Assembly: GCA_021773635.1 (NCBI GenBank)
Contig: JAJFJV010000021.1
Span: forward strand, 168,161-232,160
DNA length: 64,000 bases
Reading direction: 5' to 3'
DNA from: Gammaproteobacteria bacterium
Lineage (GTDB): Bacteria; Pseudomonadota; Gammaproteobacteria; HK1
How positions within the stretch are numbered: the first letter of the stretch is position 1; each line of letters begins with the position of its first letter. The notes beneath the pieces are model-generated. The model was not told the origin of the DNA. It was given only the letters and a program-made list of their open reading frames with translations, and ran no database searches. Position numbers and translations under genes: made by a program. Positions 19,115 through 28,200 of the stretch are shown piece by piece.

Positions 19115-19417
19115 CTAGCTATCTTCCGCTGCCTTTCGAGCATTAAAGGCCGCCAGTTGCTCGGCTGTTGCCTCCGTTTGGTAGCGCTTTTTCCATTCCC
19201 CGTAAGGCATACCGTAAATTGCCTCCCTGGCCTCATCCTCCTTCATATCCACCCGCTGCTCTTTGGCGGCGGCCAGGTACCACTTGGCCAGGCAGTTGCG
19301 ACAAAAACCTGCGAGGTTCATCAGCTCAATATTCTGTACCTCTGGATGCTCCTGCAGATAACCCACAAGGGTACGGAAGGCCGCAGCCTCCAGTTCGATA
19401 CGGGTTTGCTCATCCAC
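19115..19417 (-). CDS. DUF1244 family protein
   Basis: This small cytoplasmic protein of about 100 residues has the DUF1244 hallmark NLAGFCRNCLAKWYLAAA and GMPYGEWKKRYQ. I chose the GTG at 19417 (VDEQTRIELEAAAFR) because AGGAGG lies about 7 bases upstream and the family begins with this segment; the longer frame to 19489 lacks such support. The biochemical function of the family is unknown. It lies between the two phosphatase-ATPase genes on the same strand, with no visible link to signalling. Confidence 0.85.
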   Translation of the reverse strand: MDEQTRIELEAAAFRTLVGYLQEHPEVQNIELMNLAGFCRNCLAKWYLAAAKEQRVDMKEDEAREAIYGMPYGEWKKRYQTEATAEQLAAFNARKAAEDS

Positions 19418-19530
19418 GTCCACACCTCCTGATATCCCAGTCTGGAGGCGATTGTAACAGGCTGGAAAGCGCGCATGGCAGATCGCCACGGGGCGTCAGC
19501 AATAACGAAGGAGGGGTACCTCTGTCGACT

Positions 19531-21258
19531 TTAGTCCCAGTCGATGACCGCGGTGACCGAATTTCCCTTGCCATGGTAGGTGAGTGAGTGGCACAGCGAA
19601 CGCATCAGCGGAATACCTCGACCCGAGAGCGCAAGGTTGTCAGATGCCTTCCCCCGCAGCATGGCAAGATCAAAGCCCGGACCACTATCCTTGAAACTGA
19701 TGCTCAGCCTGCCACCTGGCCCGTGGGCGACATGCCGTAATTTGATCTCCAATCGGCCGCATTTCAGGCTCGAGAGCCGCTGCTCCCGCTCCGTATAGTA
19801 ACGGGCGAAGCCCTCGGCGGAACTCTTCATCCGTGAATCCAGCCCAAGGATGCCGTGGTCCACGGCGTTGGTGTACAACTCGGTCAGTACCGTGAATATC
19901 CGGCTCCAGTGCCCCCTCAGGCCCTGGTAATCAAGGAGCATCTGGGTCAGAAGCGGAATAGGTTCGGCACTACGCAACATGTCCGCCTCAAAATCGAGTT
20001 GGAAGCACCAATGCATAGGGGGCCGGGTATTCTTTCCCTGCTGCCGGTCCCTCGCCCGCTCCACCATAACCGACGGATCGCAGTGTAATTCTACGACAGT
20101 CAGATCATCGGACTGGGACTCCCCTTCACAAAATTCAGCTACATTTCCCACTATCCGTGGATAAATTTTCCCGGCTGCCGTTGTGCCATCAAAGCAGGCT
20201 GCCAGACGCCCTTCACCAAACATCTGTCCGGCGGGATTTTCGGCCTCGATGATTCCATCCGAGTATGCGTAGACACGATGGTCCGGAAGCAACTCGCACT
20301 CCTCCACCCCGGTATCCATGCGCCTTGTTGGAACCGTGCCCAGGGGCAGATGCCGGGAAGGCAAGCGCTGAATCAAATGCCCGCCACCATCGGCGATCAG
20401 GATTTCCGGCAGGCCGCCGTTCCAGACCGAAAGCCGCCCTTCCTCCCAGACCCAGTCCATAACGCATGCGGAAAAGAAGCGCCCCACCGGCAACAAGCGT
20501 CGAAGTTTCCGATTAATTTCCCGAACCAGCTCGGCGATCGCAAAACCCTTGGCCGACATGCCATTAAAAACCTCACTGACCGGCAACGCGCCAATGGAGG
20601 CAGCCAGGCCATGGCCGGTAAAATCACCGACCAGCAGGCGAAAGGTATTGCCGGGCAATTCCGCTGCCAACAGCAAATCTCCATTGAATACGGACATCGC
20701 GGAATGCAGGTAGCGCAGGTTTGGCAGGCTGTCCAGACAGGCGGAATGAACGACATTGGAAAACAAGCGCTCCGCAACCGCGTATTCCTGCTCCTGCTCA
20801 CTCTTGTAATCCGCTAAGGCAAGATTCTGGGTGTGCACCGTGGTGTAGAGATCTGCGATTCGCAGCAGCGCATCGAGCCGCGCCTTCAGTACGAAGCGGG
20901 CGACTGGTTTGATCAGAAAGTCATCACCCCCGGACTCCACACAGCGGGCCAACACCGATTCATCCGTCTCCGTGGAAAGAAACAGTATGGGGAAAAAATG
21001 CCCCCGGGTTTCGGCCTTGATGCGCCGCGCCGCCTCATAGCCGTCCATCACCGGCATGGCAATATCCATCAATATCGCGTCAGGGTGCTTTCGGGTAGTC
21101 TGCTCCAGCGCCTCAAGACCATTCCCCGCCGTTCTGACCTGAAAGCCAATTGCCTCAAGTTCGGCCTGGAGCAGCGTGCGCTCCGCCATATTGTCAATCA
21201 CCAACAATATTTCAGACTGCCTGTCGGCCGAACGCATTCCTTTCTGTGCCATCAGCAA
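19531..21258 (-). CDS. Response regulator - PP2C phosphatase - GHKL ATPase protein
   Basis: This 575-residue protein has a receiver domain at about residues 15-130, with the phospho-acceptor Asp65 in AILMDIAMPVMDGYEA and a Lys in FLIKPV. The usual acidic pair is reduced to ID (LLVIDN). A SpoIIE/PP2C phosphatase follows (LLVGDFTGHGLAAS, VYAYSDGIIEAENPAG, SDDLTVVEL), then a C-terminal GHKL ATPase (LTELYTNAVDHGI, KDSGPGFDL, LSGRGIPLMRSLC). It resembles the HsbR/RsbU class that governs STAS-partner switching after phosphorelay input. No cognate histidine kinase is visible in the window. Confidence 0.9.
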   Translation of the reverse strand: MLMAQKGMRSADRQSEILLVIDNMAERTLLQAELEAIGFQVRTAGNGLEALEQTTRKHPDAILMDIAMPVMDGYEAARRIKAETRGHFFPILFLSTETDESVLARCVESGGDDFLIKPVARFVLKARLDALLRIADLYTTVHTQNLALADYKSEQEQEYAVAERLFSNVVHSACLDSLPNLRYLHSAMSVFNGDLLLAAELPGNTFRLLVGDFTGHGLAASIGALPVSEVFNGMSAKGFAIAELVREINRKLRRLLPVGRFFSACVMDWVWEEGRLSVWNGGLPEILIADGGGHLIQRLPSRHLPLGTVPTRRMDTGVEECELLPDHRVYAYSDGIIEAENPAGQMFGEGRLAACFDGTTAAGKIYPRIVGNVAEFCEGESQSDDLTVVELHCDPSVMVERARDRQQGKNTRPPMHWCFQLDFEADMLRSAEPIPLLTQMLLDYQGLRGHWSRIFTVLTELYTNAVDHGILGLDSRMKSSAEGFARYYTEREQRLSSLKCGRLEIKLRHVAHGPGGRLSISFKDSGPGFDLAMLRGKASDNLALSGRGIPLMRSLCHSLTYHGKGNSVTAVIDWD

Positions 21259-21423
21259 TATGCCTTTTCCAAAAGATTCCGGAGGTGTCCTCCGCTAACT
21301 AACAGTCTCGGCAAAATACGCCTGTTCTTGAATCTTATGGGATGGGAGAAGGATGCTAACAGCACCCGTTTGACCCGGGGGAAAGGGGTGGCACCCCAGT
21401 GAAGGGAGGCCGTTTATGGATGT

Positions 21424-22596
21424 TCAGCTGCCGGGAGGTGTACAAAAGGCCTGATAATCTGCATAGCCTGGAAATGATTTTCCCTTGCCGCAATAAGGAC
21501 ATTCCGGATTCGATTCCAGCTTAAGAATGGAAAAATCCGTACGCAAGGCGTCGTAATAAAGCAGCTTTCCCACCAGCGGCTCGCCTATGCCAAGCAGTAG
21601 CTTGACCGCCTCCACCGCCTGCAACAGGCCAATCACCCCCGGCAGCACGCCCAACACCCCCGCCTCGGCACAGGATGGCGCCATATCAGCTGGCGGCGGC
21701 TCCGGATAAAGACAGCGATAACAGGGCCCATGTTGCTCGGCAGCTGGCCAGAATACGCTTACCTGACCCTCAAAGCGGTAGATGGCGCCATACACATCAG
21801 GGATACGGTGGCGCACACAGGCATCGTTCACCAGGTAGCGAGTGGGAAAGTTATCTGAGCCGTCGATCACCAAGTCATAGCCGAAAAAGATGTCATCTAC
21901 GTTATCGCTATCCAGGCGCAGCTTATGTTCCACAACGTCTACCGAGGGATTGAGGGCCTGGATAGCGGTGCGCGCGGAAGCGACCTTGGATTGCCCGACC
22001 CGGGCCTCTGTATGCAGGATCTGGCGCTGCAAATTGCTGCGATCCACTACATCGTGATCGACGATCCCCAATGTGCCCACGCCGGCAGCGGCAAGATAGA
22101 GCGCCGCCGGTGAACCAAGTCCCCCGGCACCGATAAGCAACACCTTGCTCTCCAGTAATTTCGACTGACCCGCCTCTCCTACCTCCGGCATACGCAGGTG
22201 GCGGGAATATCGCTCACGGGCTTCGGCATCCAGTCCCTTTGGCATCTCAAATGTGAGGCCGTCATTCTTCCAACGATCGAAACCGCCGGCTATCGAGCGT
22301 ACATCCCCATAACCCAGTAGCCGCAAGGCTTCCGCAACCAGCAGGGAGCGCTGTCCCACAGCACAAAGCACGAGCACCGTACGTTCAGGGTCAGGAAGTT
22401 TTTCCTCCACCTCCAGTTCCAGGAAGCTACGGCCCAGATGTACGGCACCCCCGGGACTCCCCTGGGCAACTTCCCCCGCTTCCCTGATATCCAGCAGCAC
22501 CGCACCCTGTTGCTGCAAGGCCAGGGCCTCACCAGGGCTCAATTCCGGAATGCGCCCCTTCAATTCAGCCAGGCGTTTATCTATTTGTTTCGCCAA
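21424..22596 (-). CDS. moeB: Rhodanese-MoeB/ThiF adenylyltransferase fusion
   Basis: This 390-residue protein starts with a rhodanese domain (about residues 15-110, active-loop Cys78 in LCAVGQRS). A ThiF/MoeB adenylylating domain follows (nucleotide loop LIGAGGLGSPAALYL, VIDGSDNFPTRYLVND), with zinc cysteines in CYRCLYPEP and CPYCG. In the family it adenylates the C-terminus of MoaD or ThiS-like sulfur carriers; an attached rhodanese can supply sulfur. It starts 12 bases after the sulfotransferase stop, so it is probably co-transcribed with it. A GGGGT/ACCCC hairpin lies about 30 bases after its stop. Confidence 0.9.
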   Translation of the reverse strand: MAKQIDKRLAELKGRIPELSPGEALALQQQGAVLLDIREAGEVAQGSPGGAVHLGRSFLELEVEEKLPDPERTVLVLCAVGQRSLLVAEALRLLGYGDVRSIAGGFDRWKNDGLTFEMPKGLDAEARERYSRHLRMPEVGEAGQSKLLESKVLLIGAGGLGSPAALYLAAAGVGTLGIVDHDVVDRSNLQRQILHTEARVGQSKVASARTAIQALNPSVDVVEHKLRLDSDNVDDIFFGYDLVIDGSDNFPTRYLVNDACVRHRIPDVYGAIYRFEGQVSVFWPAAEQHGPCYRCLYPEPPPADMAPSCAEAGVLGVLPGVIGLLQAVEAVKLLLGIGEPLVGKLLYYDALRTDFSILKLESNPECPYCGKGKSFPGYADYQAFCTPPGS

Positions 22597-22608
22597 TAGA
22601 AATCTGCC

Positions 22609-23697
22609 TTACCAAGCCTCTACAACCTGCTCCAGCGGAAATTCCAAACCTACACGAGTCCAGATTTCATGTACTCGGCGCACTACCGGTTCCGCCTGCT
22701 TGAACCAGTCCGGGTGACGGTCGCGCTTGTCGAAAACCTTGAACTCCTCGGGCTGGGGATTTCGATTTCCAAAGCGATAGTGGTAATCGAGCACCGTGTC
22801 CATCATTGCCTCACTGCTATAGGGCACGATGCGGGTCAATTTGTTGGCACTGAGCCCCGTGGTGGCAACGTAATAGTGATATTGCTCCCAGTAGCGCAGG
22901 TAGGCATCAAAATAGTCCATTTGCCCGATTTCCTCGGTGGACATGCCGGTATATTCCAGGTCCCGACGCACCCACTCCTCGATATTCCCCCTGACACGAA
23001 ACTTGCCGTCCTCGGGAAGACCACCAGATTTCTCATAGGTGGAAATACAGGAGGTGACCGGATGGCGGACGGTGAGAATATTCTCCACCGAAGAGCCGAG
23101 GATACGATGGAAAAATCCGCCGGCGTAGGTGCCTTTGGTGAGCTTCTTTGGTACCACGATCTTGCCGGTGTGGGGACGCTCCTTGCCAAAATAGATTTCC
23201 ACCATGGTGAGGAACTCCGCCATGGTCTGCAGGCTGGTCATCCAGCTATTGACCCCCTTGTCGAAACGGAAGGGCGCGGCCTCCGGAAAGCCATCATGGG
23301 CCACCACGTTAGGGACCTTTTCCGGATCATGTCCCAGGGAACGATAGACCTCCTTGGTGAGGTAGGAGCCACCATTCCGCGGCACACCAATAATATTGAT
23401 AAAGTGGAACTTGAGCTGGATATCCTTGATCTTCTCCAGATCGCCGGTCATCAGGCAGACCAGGAGTTCGTAGGCCCGCCCGATGGATCGCTGGCCTTCC
23501 GGCTTGGCCATCACCGTCTTTGCGTTTTCTGCCGCCTGCTCGAGGATCTGTTTCTGGTTGGAAGACAATTCCTCACTTAGCTGGTCACCCCACTTGGCGG
23601 TCTCGAAAGGCTTGTCCTCCACCACATGGGCGAGAAAATCCATGAATACCGGTGAAACCGGCAGCTCCCTGTCGCTTAGCTTGATATCAACGCCCAT
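22609..23697 (-). CDS. Sulfotransferase family protein
   Basis: This 362-residue protein carries the two PAPS-binding features of sulfotransferases: the 5'-phosphosulfate loop GVPRNGGSYLT (about residues 104-114) and a 3'-phosphate segment VRHPVTSCIST (about 210-220). No signal peptide or membrane helix is seen, so it should be cytoplasmic. The acceptor (glycan, lipid or protein) cannot be read from sequence. It stands in line behind the TpsA/FecR/SapC genes, which raises the possibility of sulfation linked to the surface protein. Confidence 0.8.
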   Translation of the reverse strand: MGVDIKLSDRELPVSPVFMDFLAHVVEDKPFETAKWGDQLSEELSSNQKQILEQAAENAKTVMAKPEGQRSIGRAYELLVCLMTGDLEKIKDIQLKFHFINIIGVPRNGGSYLTKEVYRSLGHDPEKVPNVVAHDGFPEAAPFRFDKGVNSWMTSLQTMAEFLTMVEIYFGKERPHTGKIVVPKKLTKGTYAGGFFHRILGSSVENILTVRHPVTSCISTYEKSGGLPEDGKFRVRGNIEEWVRRDLEYTGMSTEEIGQMDYFDAYLRYWEQYHYYVATTGLSANKLTRIVPYSSEAMMDTVLDYHYRFGNRNPQPEEFKVFDKRDRHPDWFKQAEPVVRRVHEIWTRVGLEFPLEQVVEAW

Positions 23698-23836
23698 GAA
23701 AAGGTTTCCGTAGAAAAATAATGTGAGAGATCATAAAGATTCGCGGGATGGGTACAAGCAGGACTTTCCACAAGCCCCGCCCGCCATACCGCAACCGTAA
23801 TGGCACGGCGCACATCGTGCGCCCTACCCGTTGAAG

Positions 23837-24574
23837 CTATCGGGCAACCGAAAGATCCAGCAAGCGACCAAAATTATCCAGCGACATGAGATGCGCGTAA
23901 ATGCGGGAGAGTTGCCCCTGAGCCATCAGCTCACGGATGGTCTTTCCCGAGAGACGGTTAAGGCGCTCCTCGCTTACCCGATAGAGGCCACGCAAACGCA
24001 AGGCCTCGCCGCCGTGAGGGTGGGCCTGGGCTTCAAAGGGCTCAAGAAGTTCCAGCTCTTTTAGCCGCTGGCCAAGAATAACGGTACGCGCCCGGGCTGC
24101 GGCAACATCTTCGAGCAGACGCTCAATGGGCTGCCACGCAGGTGTAGGTTCTCCCGCTCCGTCCAGCAACGCTTCCTTCGCATCGACATCCAGTGCCTCT
24201 TCATCGACACAAATAACCCGCCGGGCATCACTGCCCGCCTCATCCCTGACCTCTACTCCGTAGAAGGGGTAACAACGCACATAAGCGGGAATATAGCTGT
24301 CTTCTCGCCACAACCCGGCCTCATCGACAAACAGATTCTGGCCTGCCCGCATACCGGTTACCGATATCGGTACGAAGCTATCGCTGGCCTCGTCCCGACC
24401 AAAGGCGATGGGATAGTGACGTGCTGCCATGAAGAATTCCTCGGCAGAAACGTAGATAACGTGGAGTGTGCTGGCGAAACGGAAATTCCCGAGGTCGACT
24501 ACACCCTGGCCTTTATGCCGGGTGCGGTCAAAGGGAACCAGGCCCCGATAGCCCGCCGGGACGGTCAGTTCCAC
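23837..24574 (-). CDS. SapC family protein
   Basis: This 245-residue protein matches the SapC family in its two halves: an N-terminal segment with EEFFMAARHYPIAFGRD and a C-terminal segment with LRGLYRVSEERLNRLSGKTIRELMAQGQLSRIYAHLMSL. SapC was named from S-layer-linked genes, and members often lie beside secreted or surface proteins; the molecular role is not established. It begins 13 bases after the FecR gene in the tpsA operon. No signal peptide is visible, so it is probably cytoplasmic. Confidence 0.82.
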   Translation of the reverse strand: MELTVPAGYRGLVPFDRTRHKGQGVVDLGNFRFASTLHVIYVSAEEFFMAARHYPIAFGRDEASDSFVPISVTGMRAGQNLFVDEAGLWREDSYIPAYVRCYPFYGVEVRDEAGSDARRVICVDEEALDVDAKEALLDGAGEPTPAWQPIERLLEDVAAARARTVILGQRLKELELLEPFEAQAHPHGGEALRLRGLYRVSEERLNRLSGKTIRELMAQGQLSRIYAHLMSLDNFGRLLDLSVAR

Positions 24575-24587
24575 GGAAACATGCTGG

Positions 24588-25250
24588 TTAGTTGACCGGA
24601 CAACCTTCGGGATCGGCAGGTGGCATGGGCTCGTCGGTCAGGGGTTTTGCCTGCTGGCTACCAATTCCCTGAGGCGGGCTATTGGGGCCGGGCACGTGAT
24701 AGAACTCCCCGGGATTTCCTGAGCGGCTACCGCCCGGATTAGAAAGATCGGTCCCACCAACAAAAACCCGATGGTAGAGCCCATCAGGGGCATCACAGTC
24801 CCCCAGGCAGTAGCGTGCCTCGAAGTCGGTGCCGCGGATACCAATGGTCGCCACCGGGGTACGCACACGGAAATTCCGGCGATTCAGTTTACCCACCAGA
24901 CCGGTAACAGCACGAAAACCGCCCCGCAACAGCGAAAAAAAGCCTCTTTCCTGCTTGGCAACACCGGTATGACGATATTCCTCAATCACAAAGCGGGTAT
25001 TGGGGCGCAGCATAATAAATCCCTTGTCCGTCAGGGCCATGCGGACATAGCTGTTAGGACCGGTGGTAATCGTCTCCCCGGAATACAGGGGACCACCCCG
25101 TTTCAGTACCCGAATATCACCATCGGGCGATGCCGCCATGGAGCGACCGATGGAGGTATGCACCTTACCCGCACGGGTTGCAGCTTGGGTCACAGGCAGA
25201 ACCAGCAACAGGATAAAAAGCACCGTCAGACTACGCAGCTTCAGGAGCAC
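24588..25250 (-). CDS. Secreted FecR-domain protein
   Basis: This 220-residue protein has an N-terminal Sec signal (LRSLTVLFILLLVLPVTQA) and a FecR domain (about residues 45-150: GDIRVLKRGGPLYSGETITTG, RGGFRAVTGLVG, VATIGIRGTDFEARYC). Unlike FecR sigma regulators it has no cytoplasmic or transmembrane part, so it is likely periplasmic or exported. It has a pair of Cys in YCLGDC and a Pro/Gly-rich tail. Its ATG overlaps the tpsA stop by 10 bases, so it is translationally coupled to the exoprotein. Confidence 0.85.
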   Translation of the reverse strand: MLLKLRSLTVLFILLLVLPVTQAATRAGKVHTSIGRSMAASPDGDIRVLKRGGPLYSGETITTGPNSYVRMALTDKGFIMLRPNTRFVIEEYRHTGVAKQERGFFSLLRGGFRAVTGLVGKLNRRNFRVRTPVATIGIRGTDFEARYCLGDCDAPDGLYHRVFVGGTDLSNPGGSRSGNPGEFYHVPGPNSPPQGIGSQQAKPLTDEPMPPADPEGCPVN

Positions 25251-28200
25251 ATTGCCCCCCCGCCCGTCTTCTTCACGATAGACGTGTCTTCTTCGCCCTT
25301 CTTTTCCTCGTCTTCTACCACCTCATCTTTCTTGTCCTCATCTTCGCCATCATCCTCCCCCTCTTCATTCTGGGGAATTTCAAAAATAGAACCCCCAAAT
25401 ACCGGGTCAACCACCAGCACCCGGCCACCGGTCGTTACCGGGCCCAGACCACCCACATCCTCTACCTGCGCCACCTGAGTAACACTGTCATAACCAATAA
25501 CGTTTTGGGTCCCTCCCGCTGCCATGAATACTGCATTCTGCGAGCCCATGTTGACCGGGTCCACATAGATCGATCCGGTCTGCAGAGCATCACCCACGAC
25601 TACCGTAGTGCCGGGAAACTTGGAAAAATGGCTTGCGTTACTCAGGCTCAGACCACAGGCCACACCACCGCACAACCCTCCGCCAGCCTCGACCCCGATG
25701 GTGGCTGATGGACTGGGGTGGAAGAATTGGGCAGTGACATCGGAAGGCGCGTTAATCACGCCGCCCAGCGCGATGGAGCTACCCTGAAATACGAGATAAC
25801 TGGAGGGAACACTTTGCAGATCGAGGGTACCGAGATCGAGTTGTCCGCCAGCATTGAAACTGCCGTTTGGTGCCGCGGGCAAGGCCCCTAATCCTTCATC
25901 CGCCATGACCGCTGCCAATATCGGATCAGTCACCGTTCCGGGAGCCGCACCGCCGCCAACGCTGAGGGTGGTGGCCCCGAGCAACACGTCCCCCTGTGCG
26001 GCTAGGGTCATGCCGTTCGCACTCAGGGTGGTGGCTGCAATATTCTGGATATTCCCCCCGGCGCTCACCAACAGGGTGGACGCGCTGATGTTCGCTCCGC
26101 TGAGCAATGCATTTCCACCGGCCATCAATTGGGCCGGACCGGTGGCACTGATGGTCCGGTTTTGCACGTCCAGATTCCCACCCGTTTGAAAGGTGAAATT
26201 GCTGGCTGAGATGTCGGTATTCAGGATGCCATTGACAGTGGAAAGGAGGTTAACCGCATCGAAGCCACCGGGCACGTCTAGCGAGAATACCCCGGCAGTG
26301 GCATTGAGCGCGCCGAACACCGCACCCCCTGCGGGGCTGCCAGAACTTTCAAGACCGCCGCCACCAATCCCTATTACTCCACCCCCCGGGCCATCAAGCG
26401 CGGTCAGGCTCGCGTTGGCCCCTACGGTGAGGTCACCATCCACTCCGATCAAAATCTGTGCCCCCGATCCCGCCTCTGCCAGCGCCTTTACCGGAGCATT
26501 GAGGGTCATGTCACTGCCCACGGCCGCCACGTATACCGAAGCCGACCCACCCACCAGCGACTGGGCGGTCAGAGCCGCGTTAACGAGTACGCTACCCGAT
26601 GAGGCCCCGATCGACAGGAGGGCAGCATTTGCGCCGGCACTCCCCGTATCTACCGCCAGCACGGGACCGTCGATAGTCACGCCCGTGCCTTCCCCCTGGG
26701 CCTGGATCGTCACCCAGACATTGGAATCGCCACTGGCCTTGACGGAGGCGCCCGCATTAACGGAAATACTGCCTGATGAGGTCTGGATATCCACCAGGGC
26801 ATCCAGGCCAGAGCCCATACCAACGGCCTCGACTGAGGCATTGACGGTCACCGAGCCAGAGCCACCCGCGTCCAGCTCTATCCACGGACTAAAGCTCAAG
26901 GCATTAACGGTCAGCGCTCCATTGGCCAGCAGGTTTCCACCTGCATCGACATCAATAAGGATAATCCCGTTGGTGGGGGCCGCCGTTCCATTGCTGGTGA
27001 GACTTACCCCACCGAGAGTGACATCCCCTCCACCGCTGATTTTTACCAGACTGCTGGCCGCTACAATCGGGCCAAGGCTGATATCACTTCCCGCGGTTAC
27101 GACCACATTGCCGCCGGCATTAACGGGGCCAGTAGTCACACTACCGCTGGCGGCAGCGACGGATACGTTGGCCCCGGAGACCACTTGCCCGAGAGTAACG
27201 CCACTGAAGCCAGTGACAGTAACGGCGCCTCCCGGATTGGTAATCGCTCCGGCAGTCACACCACCACAAGGCGCACCACAGCCGCCATCGGCAAAAGCAA
27301 AGACAGCCGTCTTGTTATAGATGCTGTTAGTAATGGTCTGGACACCACCCACATTATGGATAGTGGCAACCGCGGCACCACCTGCCCCGATAATTACATC
27401 TCCCACCACCACGTTTTTCCCAATCCGGCCGATGTCCAATCCGGCCGTCGTACCCGCACCCGTTCCCGCGACCATGGAGATCGCGCCAATTGTCACCCCA
27501 CCGCCCACATCGTGGACAGACACACGGCTATCTATGCCGGCGCCTACATTGAAGTTGATGGGATTACTGACAGATACGTCGCCACCCACGGAGTTGAAAT
27601 CAAATTTTGCCAGCGCGGCCGTACCGGCCGGGGCCACAATCAGGGTCTGGCCGGTCACCATGACGTTACCGCCTACCTGGTCGAGATTGAAACGAATACC
27701 ATCACCAGTACCCGCTGCGGTTGGACCGGCGGCGATAGCAAAGTCCAATAGCCCACTCACGGAGACGTTGCCGGCCACGTTGTCCACGTCCAGCGAGGCG
27801 CCGCCCCCGGATCTGGCACGCATCACCAAATCGCCGGTAAAACTCGCATTACCAGCCACCCCGAAGGACGAGGCCCCACCACCACCAATATCGAACTCCG
27901 CGGTACCACCGCCGCTGCCCGCGGTGAAAGCCATGCGACCACCCACCGAGACATTCCCAAGTACCCCGTTGATATCTACCTGGGCATCACTGTCACCGTT
28001 CGCAAAGGCAGGATTGGAGTTGACGGTGATCGTAACCGGGCCATTGAGGGCCAGATCGGCGGTCCCACCCGGCGCGAAGGCAAACACCGCGCTGCCGCCA
28101 AAAATATTGCCCGAGGTAACTGTTACCGTCCCGCCAATGCGGTCAAATTCCATCTGCGCGTCCAGATTATTGCCTGCCTCGATCAGAACGGTACTGTTGA

